Below are positions 40,146 to 49,401 of a stretch of 64,000 nucleotides of DNA, one piece after another. The notes under the pieces are model-generated. The model was not told the DNA's origin, did no database searches, and saw only the letters and a list, made by a program, of their open reading frames with translations. The DNA is from Collinsella sp. (lineage in GTDB: Bacteria; Actinomycetota; Coriobacteriia; Coriobacteriales; Coriobacteriaceae). Position 1 is the first letter of the stretch. Every line of letters begins with the position of its first letter. The stretch spans positions 83,982-147,981 of the forward strand of contig DXMW01000017.1 in assembly GCA_019414045.1 (NCBI GenBank), in the 5' to 3' direction. Position numbers and translations under genes: made by a program.

Positions 40146-41549
40146 TTAGAAGTCGGCGTTGCCCACGGTGCGCGGGTGCGGCAGGACGTCGCGGATGTTG
40201 CCCACGCCGGTGAGGTACATCACCAAGCGCTCGAAGCCCAGACCGTAGCCGGCGTGCTTGCAGGAACCGTAGCGGCGCAGGTCCAGATAGTACTTGTACT
40301 GCTCGGGATTCATGCCCAGGTCCTTGATACGGGCCTCGAGCAGGTCCAGGCGCTCCTCGCGCTGGGAGCCACCGATGATCTCGCCGATGCCCGGCACCAG
40401 GCAGTCGGCGGCGGCGACGGTCTTGCCGTCGTCGTTCATGCGCATATAGAAGGCCTTGATCTCTGCCGGGTAGTCGGTTACGAAGGTCGGGCGCTTAAAG
40501 TGCTCCTCGGTCAGGAAGCGCTCGTGCTCGGTCTGCAGGTCGATGCCCCAGCTGACGGGGTAATCAAACTGGTGGCCAGCAGCGACTGCCTGCTCCAGGA
40601 TCTCGATGGCATCGGTGTAGGTAACGCGGGCAAAGTCGGAGTTTGCCACGTGGTCCAGGCGCTCGATCAGGCCCTTGTCCACAAACTTGTTGAGCATGTT
40701 GAGCTCGTCGGGGCAGGTGGCCATAACGTCCTTGAGGACGTACTTGAGCATGGCTTCGGCGTTATCCATGTAGTCGTTCAGATCGGCAAAGGCCATCTCG
40801 GGCTCGATCATCCAAAACTCGGCGGCGTGGCGCGTGGTGTTGGAGTTTTCGGCGCGGAAGGTGGGGCCAAAGGTGTACACGTCGCCAAAGGCCATGGCAA
40901 AGTTCTCGGCGTTGAGCTGGCCGGACACGGTGAGGCTCGCGTGCTTGCCAAAGAAGTCCTGGCTCCAGTCGACCTCGCCGGACTCGGTGAGGGGCGGATT
41001 TTTGGGGTCGAGCGTGGTCACGCGGAACATCTCGCCGGCGCCCTCGCAGTCACTCGTGGTGATGATAGGGGTGTTGACGTAGACAAAGCCCTGCTCCTGG
41101 AAGAAGCGGTGGATGGCGGCAGCCGCGACAGAGCGGATGCGGAACACGGCGCGGAACAGGTTGGTGCGCGGGCGCAGGTGCTGCTGGGTGCGCAGGAACT
41201 CGACGGTTGCACGCTTCTTCTGCAGCGGGTAATCCGGGGCGCTCGTGCCCTCGACCTCGATGGAAGTGGCAGAAAGCTCGAAAGGCTGGGGCGCATCGGG
41301 GGTCAGCTTGACGGTGCCGGTGCAGATGAGTGCGGCCGAGACGTTTTGATGGGCGATCTCGTCGTAGTTGTCGAGTGCCTCGCGGTTCATGACGACCTGC
41401 AGGTCGCGGAAGCAGCTGCCGTCGTTGAGCGTAACAAAGCCAAAGTTCTTCATGTCGCGGACGGACTTGACCCAGCCGGCGACGGTGACGGTCTGGCCGC
41501 CGAGCGACTCGGCATCGGCATAGAGCTGCGCGATTTTGGTGCGGTTCAC
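40146..41549 (-). CDS. asnS: Asparaginyl-tRNA synthetase
   Basis: A 467-residue class IIb synthetase, the same length as E. coli AsnS. The N-terminal OB-fold anticodon-binding domain (VTVAGWVKSVRDMKNFGFV) covers residues 1-110. Class II motif 2 appears as FRAENSNTTRHAAEFWMIEPE and motif 3 as GLGFERLVMYLTG near the end; KNPPLTESGEVDWSQDFFGK is an Asn-type insertion. The frame is open upstream, but GTG 41549 lies 4 nt after GGGAGG and gives the family N-terminus, so a GTG start is called. The presence of AsnS suggests direct charging of tRNA-Asn. Confidence 0.93.
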   Translation of the reverse strand: MNRTKIAQLYADAESLGGQTVTVAGWVKSVRDMKNFGFVTLNDGSCFRDLQVVMNREALDNYDEIAHQNVSAALICTGTVKLTPDAPQPFELSATSIEVEGTSAPDYPLQKKRATVEFLRTQQHLRPRTNLFRAVFRIRSVAAAAIHRFFQEQGFVYVNTPIITTSDCEGAGEMFRVTTLDPKNPPLTESGEVDWSQDFFGKHASLTVSGQLNAENFAMAFGDVYTFGPTFRAENSNTTRHAAEFWMIEPEMAFADLNDYMDNAEAMLKYVLKDVMATCPDELNMLNKFVDKGLIERLDHVANSDFARVTYTDAIEILEQAVAAGHQFDYPVSWGIDLQTEHERFLTEEHFKRPTFVTDYPAEIKAFYMRMNDDGKTVAAADCLVPGIGEIIGGSQREERLDLLEARIKDLGMNPEQYKYYLDLRRYGSCKHAGYGLGFERLVMYLTGVGNIRDVLPHPRTVGNADF

Positions 41550-41661
41550 GTATCCTCCCATAACGGTTGAATGATAGTTATCCATACAGTTCGATATTCT
41601 AGCAGCTCGGCTCATTTGGGCTATACAGATAAGGCATTGGCGGGATGGTTTTTCAAACGAA

Positions 41662-41693
41662 AAGCGCCCGCGGCCAAATGGTCGCGGGCGCTT
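41662..41693 (-). terminator. Terminator after the EIIA gene
   Basis: AAGCGCCCGCG (41662-41672) pairs with CGCGGGCGCTT (41683-41693); on the minus strand it is followed by TTCGTTTG. Confidence 0.75.
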
Positions 41694-41730
41694 GACGAGG
41701 TGTCTTTTGGCTGTGTGGCGCGGGGCCTGG

Positions 41731-42294
41731 CTACTTGGTCTTGGCTACCAGCAGCGGGTCGCCCAGCTTGACGAGCGGGTTGCCGCCGATAAGCGTTCCA
41801 GACTCGCCGACATGGTCGATGCTCTTAAGGCGATCGAGCTCGGAGACGATGACGGTCACGATGTCCTCGTGACCAGCGGCCTTGATGGCCTCGCGGTCGA
41901 AGCTGATGAGCGGCTGGCCTGCCTTGACCACATCGCCCATCTCGACAAAGCGGGCAAAACCCTTGCCGTTCATTTCCACGGTGCCCAGGCCGACATGGAT
42001 AAACACGCGCAGGCCGTCCTCGGTGATCATGCCAATGGAGTGGTTGGTGACGGTGGTGGCACCGATGCGGCCGTTGGCGGGCGCATAGATGGTGCCGGTA
42101 ATGGGCTCGATGCCATAGCCCTGGCCAAGCATGCCCGAGGCGATCGTCTCGTCGGGAACCTCGTCCAGGTTGACGAGCACGCCATTGACGGGGGCATAGA
42201 TGACGCCTTCGCGGGTGGCGAAGCTTGCTGCGGGCGGAACGGACGCCTCGCCGGTCGAGGTGAAGGTGGACTTAAGCGAATCGAGCAGACCCAT
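41731..42294 (-). CDS. crr: PTS glucose-type EIIA component (Crr family)
   Basis: A 187-residue phosphocarrier with the EIIA-Glc fold. An N-terminal extension of about 20 residues is followed by VIYAPVNGVLVNLDEVPD, GYGIEPITGTIYAPANG, the first active-site His in TVTNHSIGM and the phosphorylated His in FIHVGLGTVEMNGKGF. It accepts phosphate from HPr and passes it to an EIIB. No EIIBC is next to it, so it is probably a shared EIIA and a candidate donor for the EIIBC at 23647, which lacks its own. ATG 42294 is chosen as the start of the conserved MGLLDSL segment; the longer frame is the leader. Confidence 0.9.
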   Translation of the reverse strand: MGLLDSLKSTFTSTGEASVPPAASFATREGVIYAPVNGVLVNLDEVPDETIASGMLGQGYGIEPITGTIYAPANGRIGATTVTNHSIGMITEDGLRVFIHVGLGTVEMNGKGFARFVEMGDVVKAGQPLISFDREAIKAAGHEDIVTVIVSELDRLKSIDHVGESGTLIGGNPLVKLGDPLLVAKTK

Positions 42295-42537
42295 AGTTGC
42301 CTCCAACTTAAATAGGCGCATATCGCGCGTTTGGTTTGCCGGAAACGTTTCGCATGTGTTTCGCGGCTTGGTCAACGCCCCTATTTTACGCTGCTCAACG
42401 ATACCTCTGAACTGGGATTATGTGATATATCAGTTGAAGGGAAACTTATTGTCGGAGTGTTTCTGCGCCACGGGTTCAAGTGGGGTACGCTTGAAGGCGA
42501 AAAACAAGGGCACATAATTTGCGCGAAGGGAGCACAT

Positions 42538-43440
42538 ATGATTGTCGAGAACCATGCCCTGTGGGGCGAGGAGCCGACCGAGGAATATCCGGCGACGTTT
42601 ACGTATTTGGGTGCCGAGCCGCTGCCCGATAAACCGAATGGTCGCCGCCCTGCCGTGATTATCTGTGGCGGAGGTGCGTTTACGCATATCGCTCCGCATG
42701 AGCAGGATCCCGTGGCTTTTGCGTTTTTGGATCACGGCTACCAGGCCTTTGTGCTCAACTATGTCACGAGTTCTACGGGTGACGTGAGCTTTCCGCACCC
42801 CCAGGCAGATCTTGCCAAGATGGTCGCCACGGTGCGCGCCAACGCCGACGAGTGGCATGTCGATCCTAAGCGCGTGTGCGTCGTGGGATTCTCGGCGGGC
42901 GGTATGATCTGCGCCTCGCTGGCAACACAGTGGAAGACCGGCCCCTTCGCGGCACTTGCCGGGGCGCGTCCGGACGACATTCGTCCCGATGCCGTGGTGC
43001 TGGGCTATCCGCTGCTCGACTTTGCCTATGTGCGCGACATGCAGACGCGCGACCCGCGCATCGACCTGCGCGTGCCAAAGACGGGCGGCAAGACGGGGCG
43101 CGATTTGCTCAACGACTATTTGTCGATGGTGACGGGTGGCGAGGCGACTGACGAGCATCTGGCCGACATCTGCCCCACCACGCATGTTTCGCGTCAGATG
43201 CCGCCGACCTTTGTGTGGGGCGTGTCCGACGACAAGACGGCGCCGATCGCGCAGGTCTATCCGTTTGCGCAGCGCATGGCCGAGGAGGGCGTCGCTTGCG
43301 AGATGCACGTCTTTGACCAGGGCGGTCACGGCCTTTCGCTCGGCAACGCCAACACCGCGGTCGACAACGAGGACAAGCAGGTGGCAGTCCGTCCCTGGAT
43401 CCGCCTAGCCTTCCGCTTCCTGGAGCGCCACGGGTTTTAG
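42538..43440 (+). CDS. Alpha/beta-hydrolase, BD-FAE/xylan-esterase-like
   Basis: A 300-residue cytosolic hydrolase. Key parts are an oxyanion-hole loop ICGGGAFTHIAPHE (about 42), the nucleophile elbow GFSAGG (about 123), the Asp region WGVSDDKTAP (about 220) and the His in QGGHGLSLG (about 260), giving a complete Ser-Asp-His triad. This pattern fits the BD-FAE group of esterases acting on acetylated or feruloylated sugars, but the substrate is inferred from family only. AAGGGAG lies 6 nt before the ATG. The upstream 240 nt contain no other gene. Its stop codon is the first part of a family A repeat. Confidence 0.82.
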   Translation: MIVENHALWGEEPTEEYPATFTYLGAEPLPDKPNGRRPAVIICGGGAFTHIAPHEQDPVAFAFLDHGYQAFVLNYVTSSTGDVSFPHPQADLAKMVATVRANADEWHVDPKRVCVVGFSAGGMICASLATQWKTGPFAALAGARPDDIRPDAVVLGYPLLDFAYVRDMQTRDPRIDLRVPKTGGKTGRDLLNDYLSMVTGGEATDEHLADICPTTHVSRQMPPTFVWGVSDDKTAPIAQVYPFAQRMAEEGVACEMHVFDQGGHGLSLGNANTAVDNEDKQVAVRPWIRLAFRFLERHGF

Positions 43441-43515
43441 TTACGGCGTTTTACCAAACCGCGTAACCACTTGACGCTGCGAGCCCGCCAGGGCGGCAAT
43501 CTGTTAATTGAACGT
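43440..43515. repeat. Intergenic palindromic repeat, family A copy 2
   Basis: GTTACGGCGTTT pairs with AAACCGCGTAAC (43440-43467) with a two-base mismatch, followed by TTGACGCTGCG and GGCAATCTG, parallel to the copy at 252-322. Confidence 0.55.
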
Positions 43516-43548
43516 CACTATGTGTTCGCGCTATCATGCGTGGTTAAA

Positions 43549-43575
43549 TGGTTAGCCATGGCAAACGGTTAGCCA
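43549..43575. promoter_or_regulatory. Repeated TGGTTAGCCA site before feoB
   Basis: TGGTTAGCCA (43549-43558) and CGGTTAGCCA (43566-43575) are near-palindromic 10-mers 17 nt apart. The resemblance to half-sites of DtxR/IdeR boxes and the position before an iron transporter suggest iron control; this is inference. Confidence 0.45.
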
Positions 43576-43624
43576 AGATAAACAAAATGCAACGCCCTGT
43601 GGGCGCCGGGGGAGGAACGCGGAC

Positions 43625-45985
43625 GTGAGGCTCGATACACTCGAGATTGGAAAGGATGCCGTTGTCGCATCGGTGGCATCGGACGATCAGGCACTCCGAC
43701 AGCATATTTTGGACATGGGCCTAACGCCGGGCACCGAAGTCACCATGATGAAGTACGCCCCTATGGGCGACCCGCTCGAGATTCGCCTGCGTGGCTATGA
43801 GTTGACGCTGCGCAAGGACGATGCCGCTCGCATCGAGCTCGTGGGCATTCACGACACCGATACGGGTCCGCGCGCTAACGCCGCAATCGGCACGACGGAG
43901 CATCCGGCCCTGGGCGAGGGGACGTATTCGCCCCGCGCGGCAAAGACGGCCGTGCCCGAGGGCGCACCGCTGCATTTTGCCCTCGCCGGCAACCAAAACT
44001 GCGGCAAGACCACGCTGTTCAACCAGCTGACGGGCTCCAACCAGCATGTCGGTAACTTTCCTGGCGTGACGGTCGACCGCAAAGATGGCACCATCCGCAA
44101 CCACCCCGAGGCAAGCGTTACCGACCTGCCCGGCATTTATTCTCTGTCGCCGTACACGGGCGAGGAGATCGTAAGCCGCCAGTTTATCCTGGATGAGCAC
44201 CCCGACGCCATCATCGATATCATCGACGCCACCAACATCGAGCGTAACCTGTACCTGACACTGCAGCTTATGGAGCTCGATCGACCCATGGTCATCGCGC
44301 TCAACATGATGGACGAGGTGACGGCCAACGGCGGCGCCGTGGACGTCAACCTGCTCGAGAGCCTGCTGGGCGTGCCTGTTGTTCCCATTAGTGCTGCCCG
44401 CAACGAGGGCATTGGCGAGTTGGTGGATCATGCCTTGCACGTGGCGCGGTTCCGCGAGCGCCCCGGTCGCCTGGACTTCTGCGCGCCCGATGGTCCGGAC
44501 GGCGGCGCGCTGCATCGCTGCATTCACGGCATCGCCAACCTTATCGAGGACCATGCCGCGACGGCGCACATTCCCGTGCGTTTTGCGGCGACCAAGCTGG
44601 TTGAGGGCGACGAGCTGGTGACCGAGGCGCTTCACCTGGATCGCAACGAGCTCGACGCCATCGAACACATCATTACCCAGATGGAGGGCGAGGCCGGCAC
44701 CGACCGCCTGTCCGCGCTGGCCGACATGCGCTTTAGCTTTATCGGCGACGTGTGCGGGCGCTGCGTCGTCAAGCCGCACGAGAGCCGCGAGCACGTGCGC
44801 TCCGTCAAGATCGACCGCATCCTGACAGGTCGTTACACAGCCATTCCGGCGTTTCTGGTGATCATGGGCCTTGTCTTTTGGCTGACGTTTGGCGTGATCG
44901 GCGCGGCGTTGCAGGGACTTATGGAGGACGGCATTGCTGCCATCATCGCCTCGGCCGATGCGGGTCTCAAAGCGTTCGGCACCAACGACGTGGTGCGCTC
45001 GTTGGCTGTCGACGGCGTGCTTACGGGCGTGGGCAGCGTGCTGACCTTCCTGCCGATTATCGTCGTGCTCTTCTTGTTCCTCTCCATTCTGGAAGACTCC
45101 GGCTACATGGCGCGCGTGGCCTTTGTCATGGATAAGGTATTGCGTCGCTTTGGCCTGTCGGGCCGCAGCTTCGTGCCCATGCTCGTCGGTTTTGGCTGCA
45201 CCGTGCCGGCTATCATGTCGACCCGTACGCTCCCATCCGAGCACGACCGCAAGATGACGGTCATGCTCACGCCGTTCATGAGCTGTTCGGCCAAGTTGCC
45301 GGTCTACGGTCTGCTGTGCGGAGCGTTTTTCCCGCAGGCGACAGTTCCCGCCATGGTTTCGCTCTATCTGATCGGCATCGTGGTCGGCTGCATTGCCGCC
45401 CTGGTGCTCAACCGCACGGCATTTAAGGGCGACCCGGTGCCGTTTATCATGGAGCTTCCCAATTACCGTCTGCCGAGCGTCAAGACGACGGTGATGCTGG
45501 CATGGGATAAGGCCAAAGACTTTATTACCAAAGCCTTTACCATTATCTTTGCTGCTACCGTGGTCATCTGGTTCCTTCAGACGTTCGACATTCGCTTTAA
45601 TGTGGTCGCCGATCAGTCGCAGAGTCTGCTTGCGGGCCTCGGCAGCATCATCGCGCCGGCGCTGGCGCCGCTTGGCTTTGGCGATTGGCGCGCATCCACG
45701 GCGCTCGTCACCGGACTTATTGCCAAGGAGAGCGTCATTTCGACCCTCACCGTGCTTTTGGGCGCGACCTCGCCCGCGGCACTGTCGACCATGTTTTCGC
45801 CGTTCACCGCCTACGTGTTCTTGGTCTTTACGCTGCTGTACCCGCCTTGCGTGGCGGCAATCGGCGCCGTCAAGAGTGAGCTGGGCGCGCGCTATGCCGT
45901 TGCCGTGTTCGCGTTTCAGGTGACGGTCGCCTGGATCGTGGCGTTTGTCGTGCATTCGGCAGGTATATTGCTGGGGTTGGCTTAG
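43625..45985 (+). CDS. feoB: Ferrous iron transporter FeoB with fused FeoA domain
   Basis: A 786-residue Fe(II) permease. Residues 1-77 are a FeoA-type SH3 domain (LRQHILDMGLTPGTEVTMMK, then DPLEIRLRGYELTLRKDDA), normally a separate protein. The G domain starts at about 118 with GNQNCGKTTLFNQLTG, VTVDRKDG (switch I), DLPGIYSLSPYTGEE and NMMD (G4). From about 405 the membrane core has about nine helices, with GFGCTVPAIMSTRT and FMSCSAKLPVYGLLCG, the Gate-domain motifs including the conserved Cys. GTG is the start, with GGGGGAGG about 9 nt upstream. Fusion makes a separate feoA unnecessary. Confidence 0.93.
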   Translation: MRLDTLEIGKDAVVASVASDDQALRQHILDMGLTPGTEVTMMKYAPMGDPLEIRLRGYELTLRKDDAARIELVGIHDTDTGPRANAAIGTTEHPALGEGTYSPRAAKTAVPEGAPLHFALAGNQNCGKTTLFNQLTGSNQHVGNFPGVTVDRKDGTIRNHPEASVTDLPGIYSLSPYTGEEIVSRQFILDEHPDAIIDIIDATNIERNLYLTLQLMELDRPMVIALNMMDEVTANGGAVDVNLLESLLGVPVVPISAARNEGIGELVDHALHVARFRERPGRLDFCAPDGPDGGALHRCIHGIANLIEDHAATAHIPVRFAATKLVEGDELVTEALHLDRNELDAIEHIITQMEGEAGTDRLSALADMRFSFIGDVCGRCVVKPHESREHVRSVKIDRILTGRYTAIPAFLVIMGLVFWLTFGVIGAALQGLMEDGIAAIIASADAGLKAFGTNDVVRSLAVDGVLTGVGSVLTFLPIIVVLFLFLSILEDSGYMARVAFVMDKVLRRFGLSGRSFVPMLVGFGCTVPAIMSTRTLPSEHDRKMTVMLTPFMSCSAKLPVYGLLCGAFFPQATVPAMVSLYLIGIVVGCIAALVLNRTAFKGDPVPFIMELPNYRLPSVKTTVMLAWDKAKDFITKAFTIIFAATVVIWFLQTFDIRFNVVADQSQSLLAGLGSIIAPALAPLGFGDWRASTALVTGLIAKESVISTLTVLLGATSPAALSTMFSPFTAYVFLVFTLLYPPCVAAIGAVKSELGARYAVAVFAFQVTVAWIVAFVVHSAGILLGLA

Positions 45986-46027
45986 TTATATATTGACGGC
46001 GCAACCTCTGTGTATCGAATTGTTTTC

Positions 46028-46066
46028 GGCCCCGCATCTGTTGCTGACGGATGCGGGGCCGTTGCT
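46028..46066 (+). terminator. Terminator after feoB
   Basis: GGCCCCGCATC (46028-46038) pairs perfectly with GATGCGGGGCC (46050-46060), followed by GTTGCT. The T-run is weak. Confidence 0.7.
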
Positions 46067-46106
46067 ATATAATCGCCTCCGCTCAAAACGATTGGAGACG
46101 TTATAT

Positions 46107-47303
46107 ATGACTCAGGCAAGGCAAGACGGCATCACGCTCAAGCAGTGGCTCCCGCTCATCGGACTCACCTGCTGCGCCTTCGTGTTCAACACGTCGGAGT
46201 TTATGCCCATCGGTCTTTTGACTGACATCGCCGCGTCGTTCTCGCTCACCGAGTCCCAAGCCGGCATCATGATCTCGGTCTATGCCTGGGGCGTCATGCT
46301 GCTGTCGCTGCCGCTCATGGTGTTCGCTTCGCGCTTTGAGTTCAAGCGGATGTTGCTGGGCGTGCTGGCCGTGTTTTCGCTGGGCCAGTTTCTGTCCGCT
46401 GTGGCGCCGACTTATCCCATCCTGGTCTGTGCGCGCCTGGTGGTCGCTTGCGCACATGCCGTGTTCTGGTCGGTCGCTTCGATTATGGCCTCGCGCCTGG
46501 TCGACACGCGCCACGGGGCGCTCGCCATCAGCATGATCGCTACGGGCTCGTCCATCGCGCAGATCTTTGGTCTGCCCCTCGGTCGCGCTATTGGCTTGGC
46601 CGTGGGCTGGCGCATGACGTTTGCCGTGGTCGGGGTCCTCTCGGCCATCGCGGTCGTCTACCAGGCGACCGTGTTCCCGGCCATGCCGGCGGGCGAGCGT
46701 TTTACGCTCAAGCAGCTGCCCGAGCTGCTCAAGAACCCGTTCCTGATCGCGCTCTATGTGGTCACGGTGTTCATGGCGACCGGCTATTACGCGGGCTATA
46801 GCTATATCGAGCCGTTCCTGGCTCAGGTCGCGCATGTCGACGCAAGCGCCATCACCATGACGTTGACGGCGTTTGGCTGCTCTGGTCTGCTCGGAAGCTG
46901 GTTGTTTGGCCGCCTGTTCGATGGGCACCGTTTTCCGTTCCTTGCGATCACGCTCTCCGGAGTGCCGGTCGCCTTGCTACTTATGGGTCCTGCCGCGTCG
47001 TCGCTCACCGCGGTTCTTGCCGTTTGCGCGCTGTGGGGCTGCTGCGCCACGGCCTTTAACGTGGCGTTCCAGGCCGAGCTCATCAAGTACACGCCGGCGG
47101 ACTCGTCGGCCGTCGCCATGTCGATCTTCTCGGGCCTGTTCAACCTCGGTATCGGCACGGGTACCGCGATCGGCGGAGCCGTGGTTTCAGGCCCCGGTAT
47201 CGCCTGGATCGGCTTTGTGGGCGGGGCGATTGCCGTCGTGGGCGTTATCCTCGCCATCACGGTGATGTTCCCAGCCATCCGCCGCGCCAAGCCCGTCGCC
47301 TAG
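46107..47303 (+). CDS. MFS transporter, sugar-efflux/DHA1 type
   Basis: A 398-residue major facilitator with twelve hydrophobic segments. The first helix carries FNTSEFMPIGLLTDIA, the motif of the AraJ/SotB-type sugar-efflux and drug/H+ antiporter branch; the loop 2-3 motif reads FASRFEFKRMLLG. A central charged loop (PAGERFTLKQLPELLKN) separates the two six-helix halves. The family exports arabinose, IPTG-like sugars or drugs, and the substrate cannot be told apart here. ATG 46107 is chosen because GGAGA lies upstream and the N-terminus fits; an open frame extends back into feoB. Followed by a long hairpin that may end the transcript. Confidence 0.85.
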   Translation: MTQARQDGITLKQWLPLIGLTCCAFVFNTSEFMPIGLLTDIAASFSLTESQAGIMISVYAWGVMLLSLPLMVFASRFEFKRMLLGVLAVFSLGQFLSAVAPTYPILVCARLVVACAHAVFWSVASIMASRLVDTRHGALAISMIATGSSIAQIFGLPLGRAIGLAVGWRMTFAVVGVLSAIAVVYQATVFPAMPAGERFTLKQLPELLKNPFLIALYVVTVFMATGYYAGYSYIEPFLAQVAHVDASAITMTLTAFGCSGLLGSWLFGRLFDGHRFPFLAITLSGVPVALLLMGPAASSLTAVLAVCALWGCCATAFNVAFQAELIKYTPADSSAVAMSIFSGLFNLGIGTGTAIGGAVVSGPGIAWIGFVGGAIAVVGVILAITVMFPAIRRAKPVA

Positions 47304-47317
47304 CCACGTCCCCTCAT

Positions 47318-47384
47318 CAGTTGCGGTGGAATAGTTCCTGTTTAAGGCCTCTGAAGGCCCAAGCAGGAACTATTCCACCGCAAC
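47318..47384. repeat. Long perfect hairpin repeat, family C copy 2
   Basis: Twenty-two-bp perfect arms, AGTTGCGGTGGAATAG... (47318-47339) with its complement (47363-47384), and inside them GGCCT/AGGCC. The outer 15 bases match the hairpin at 2295-2361. Confidence 0.7.
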
Positions 47385-47456
47385 TTATTTTGGGGAAGAG
47401 GATACAAGCCGGGCATACAATGGATGTCGTTGTGTTGAGCTTACCGGGAGGCTGCT

Positions 47457-48833
47457 ATGTGGGCATATGAGACGACGTTCTACCAGATCTATCCGCTGGG
47501 CTTTTGCGGGGCTCCGCGCGAAAACGCCGCGCCCGTTGCCGAGGATGAGCTCGCCCAGGCTGCCAACGCCGCGCCCAACTCCGATGCGCCCATCATGAAG
47601 ATTGCCCGCTGGGCTGACTACCTGCAGGAGCTTGGCGTTGGCGCCGTGCTCATCAACCCACCGCTCGAGTCCGATAGCCATGGCTACGATACGCGCAGCC
47701 TGCGCCACATCGACCGCCGCCTGGGTGGGGACGCCGACTTTGCCGCCGTGTGCGAGACGCTGCATGTCCACGGCATCCGCGTGGTACTCGACGCCGTCTT
47801 CAACCACGTCGGCCGCGGCTTTTGGGCCTTCCGCGATGTTCAGGAGCGAAAGTGGGACTCGCCTTACAAAGACTGGTTTCATATCAGCTTTGACGGTGAC
47901 TCGTGCTACGGCGATGGCTTTTGGTATGAGGGCTGGGAGGGCCATTTTGAGCTCGTGAAGCTCAACCTGCAAAACCCCGCCGTGGTCGATTACCTGCTCG
48001 AGTCCGTGCGCCGTTGGGCCGATGTCTTTGGCGTTGACGGCCTGCGGCTGGACGTCGCCTATATGCTCGACCGCGACTTTATGCGCCGCCTGCACGCCTT
48101 TACCCGTGAGCTTAAGCCCGACTTTGTGCTGATTGGCGAGACGCTCCACGGCGACTACAACCAGATCGTCAACGACGAGATGCTCGACTCCTGCACCAAC
48201 TACGAGTGCTACAAGGGCCTGTACTCCAGCTTTAACTCGGTCAACATGTTCGAGATCGCGCACTCGCTGCACCGTCAGTTTGGTGGCGACCCCTGGTGCA
48301 TCTACCGCGGCAAACACCTGCTGTCGTTTGTCGATAACCACGACGTGCCGCGCCTGGCAAGCATCCTCACCGACAAGTCCTGCCTGCGTCCCGCTTATGG
48401 CATGCTGTTTGGCATGCCGGGCATCCCATGCGTTTACTATGGCAGCGAGTGGGGGATTGCCGGCGAAAAGGGCGGCCCCGATGGCGATTGGGCGCTGCGC
48501 CCTGCGCTCGACGAGCCCGCACCCAACGAGCTGACGGCCTTCATCAAGCAGCTTGCACGCCTGCGCTCGACCGACGACGCGGCGGCCCGTGCTCTCAACT
48601 ACGGCGCGTACCGTAACGTGGTGATTCAGAACAAGCAGCTACTGTTCGAGCGCGCCTGCGACGACGCCACGGTGCTCGTGGCGGTGAATGCCGTGGACGA
48701 GATCTTCGCCTTTGGCGCTGGCGAGCTCAACGGGTCCTTTGTTGACCTGCTTGTCGACGGCGCGCCCACGGTCGAGTTGGCGGGCTCCCTTGAGCTTGCG
48801 CCCTACGAGGTGCGCTATCTATTGAGGGCCTAA
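47457..48833 (+). CDS. GH13 alpha-amylase-family glucosidase (maltodextrin-acting)
   Basis: A 458-residue cytosolic glycosidase of the alpha-amylase family, similar in layout to neopullulanase/maltogenic types but without an N-terminal N-domain. It starts WAYETTFYQIYPLGFCGAP. Conserved regions: I VVLDAVFNHVGR (about 103), II GLRLDVAYML with the nucleophile Asp (about 198), III VLIGETLH with the acid/base Glu (about 225), IV FVDNHDVPR with the third Asp (about 288). The C-terminal beta domain is short and ends VRYLLRA. It probably degrades imported maltodextrins. AGGCTGCT precedes the ATG weakly. The DNA glycosylase gene follows after 3 nt, an operon with no obvious functional link. Confidence 0.87.
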   Translation: MWAYETTFYQIYPLGFCGAPRENAAPVAEDELAQAANAAPNSDAPIMKIARWADYLQELGVGAVLINPPLESDSHGYDTRSLRHIDRRLGGDADFAAVCETLHVHGIRVVLDAVFNHVGRGFWAFRDVQERKWDSPYKDWFHISFDGDSCYGDGFWYEGWEGHFELVKLNLQNPAVVDYLLESVRRWADVFGVDGLRLDVAYMLDRDFMRRLHAFTRELKPDFVLIGETLHGDYNQIVNDEMLDSCTNYECYKGLYSSFNSVNMFEIAHSLHRQFGGDPWCIYRGKHLLSFVDNHDVPRLASILTDKSCLRPAYGMLFGMPGIPCVYYGSEWGIAGEKGGPDGDWALRPALDEPAPNELTAFIKQLARLRSTDDAAARALNYGAYRNVVIQNKQLLFERACDDATVLVAVNAVDEIFAFGAGELNGSFVDLLVDGAPTVELAGSLELAPYEVRYLLRA

Positions 48834-48836
48834 CTC

Positions 48837-49400
48837 ATGGCAGCGTCTGACGAGGGCTATCAACATATTGAGCACGGGTTCGAGCCCGTGTTTGACCAGC
48901 GCTCGCGCATCTTGGTGTTGGGGTCGTTTCCCTCGGCGCTTTCGCGTGCCAATGCCTTCTATTACGGCAATCCTCAGAACCGCTTTTGGCGAGTCATGGC
49001 CGCATGCCTTGGCGTGCCCGTGCCGCCCAACGAGGGCGATCCTTTGGCAAGCGGTGAGCCCGCGACGCTCGATGCCTCCATTGCTGCCAAGCGATCCATG
49101 CTGCTGAACGGCGGCGTGGCCCTGTGGGATGTGATCGAGAGTTGCGACATTAAGGGCTCGAGCGACGCGAGCATTCGCAACGTTGAGCCGGCACATGTCG
49201 AGCGCATTACCGGCGCAGCTCCCATCAAACAGGTGATATGCAACGGTGGTACAGCTGGCCGGCTCTACAAGCGCTATCTACAAGAACGCACCGGGCTGCC
49301 CGCCATCGTCCTGCCCTCGACAAGTCCCGCCAATGCGGCTTGGCGTCTGGAGCGCCTTGTCGAGCGCTGGCGCGAGGCAGTTGACTGGACCGCTCTCTAA
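48837..49400 (+). CDS. DNA-deoxyinosine glycosylase (HDG/UDG superfamily)
   Basis: A 187-residue DNA repair enzyme of the uracil-DNA-glycosylase superfamily, HDG (family 6) type, which removes hypoxanthine from DNA. Diagnostic motifs are ILVLGSFPSALS (motif 1, with Ser where other families have Asp or Glu), FYYGNPQNRFWRVM (the Asn that activates water) and VLPSTSPANA (motif 2, lesion-binding loop with Ser-Pro in place of HPS). Length is normal. The gene is downstream of the GH13 gene with a 3-nt gap, and its stop lies one base from the stop of the convergent gene. Confidence 0.88.
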   Translation: MAASDEGYQHIEHGFEPVFDQRSRILVLGSFPSALSRANAFYYGNPQNRFWRVMAACLGVPVPPNEGDPLASGEPATLDASIAAKRSMLLNGGVALWDVIESCDIKGSSDASIRNVEPAHVERITGAAPIKQVICNGGTAGRLYKRYLQERTGLPAIVLPSTSPANAAWRLERLVERWREAVDWTAL

Positions 49401-49401
49401 T

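Noticed and set aside
41550..41615. Longer asnS start at 41615
   Set aside because: The GTG at 41549 has GGGAGG at the right distance and gives the normal AsnRS length.
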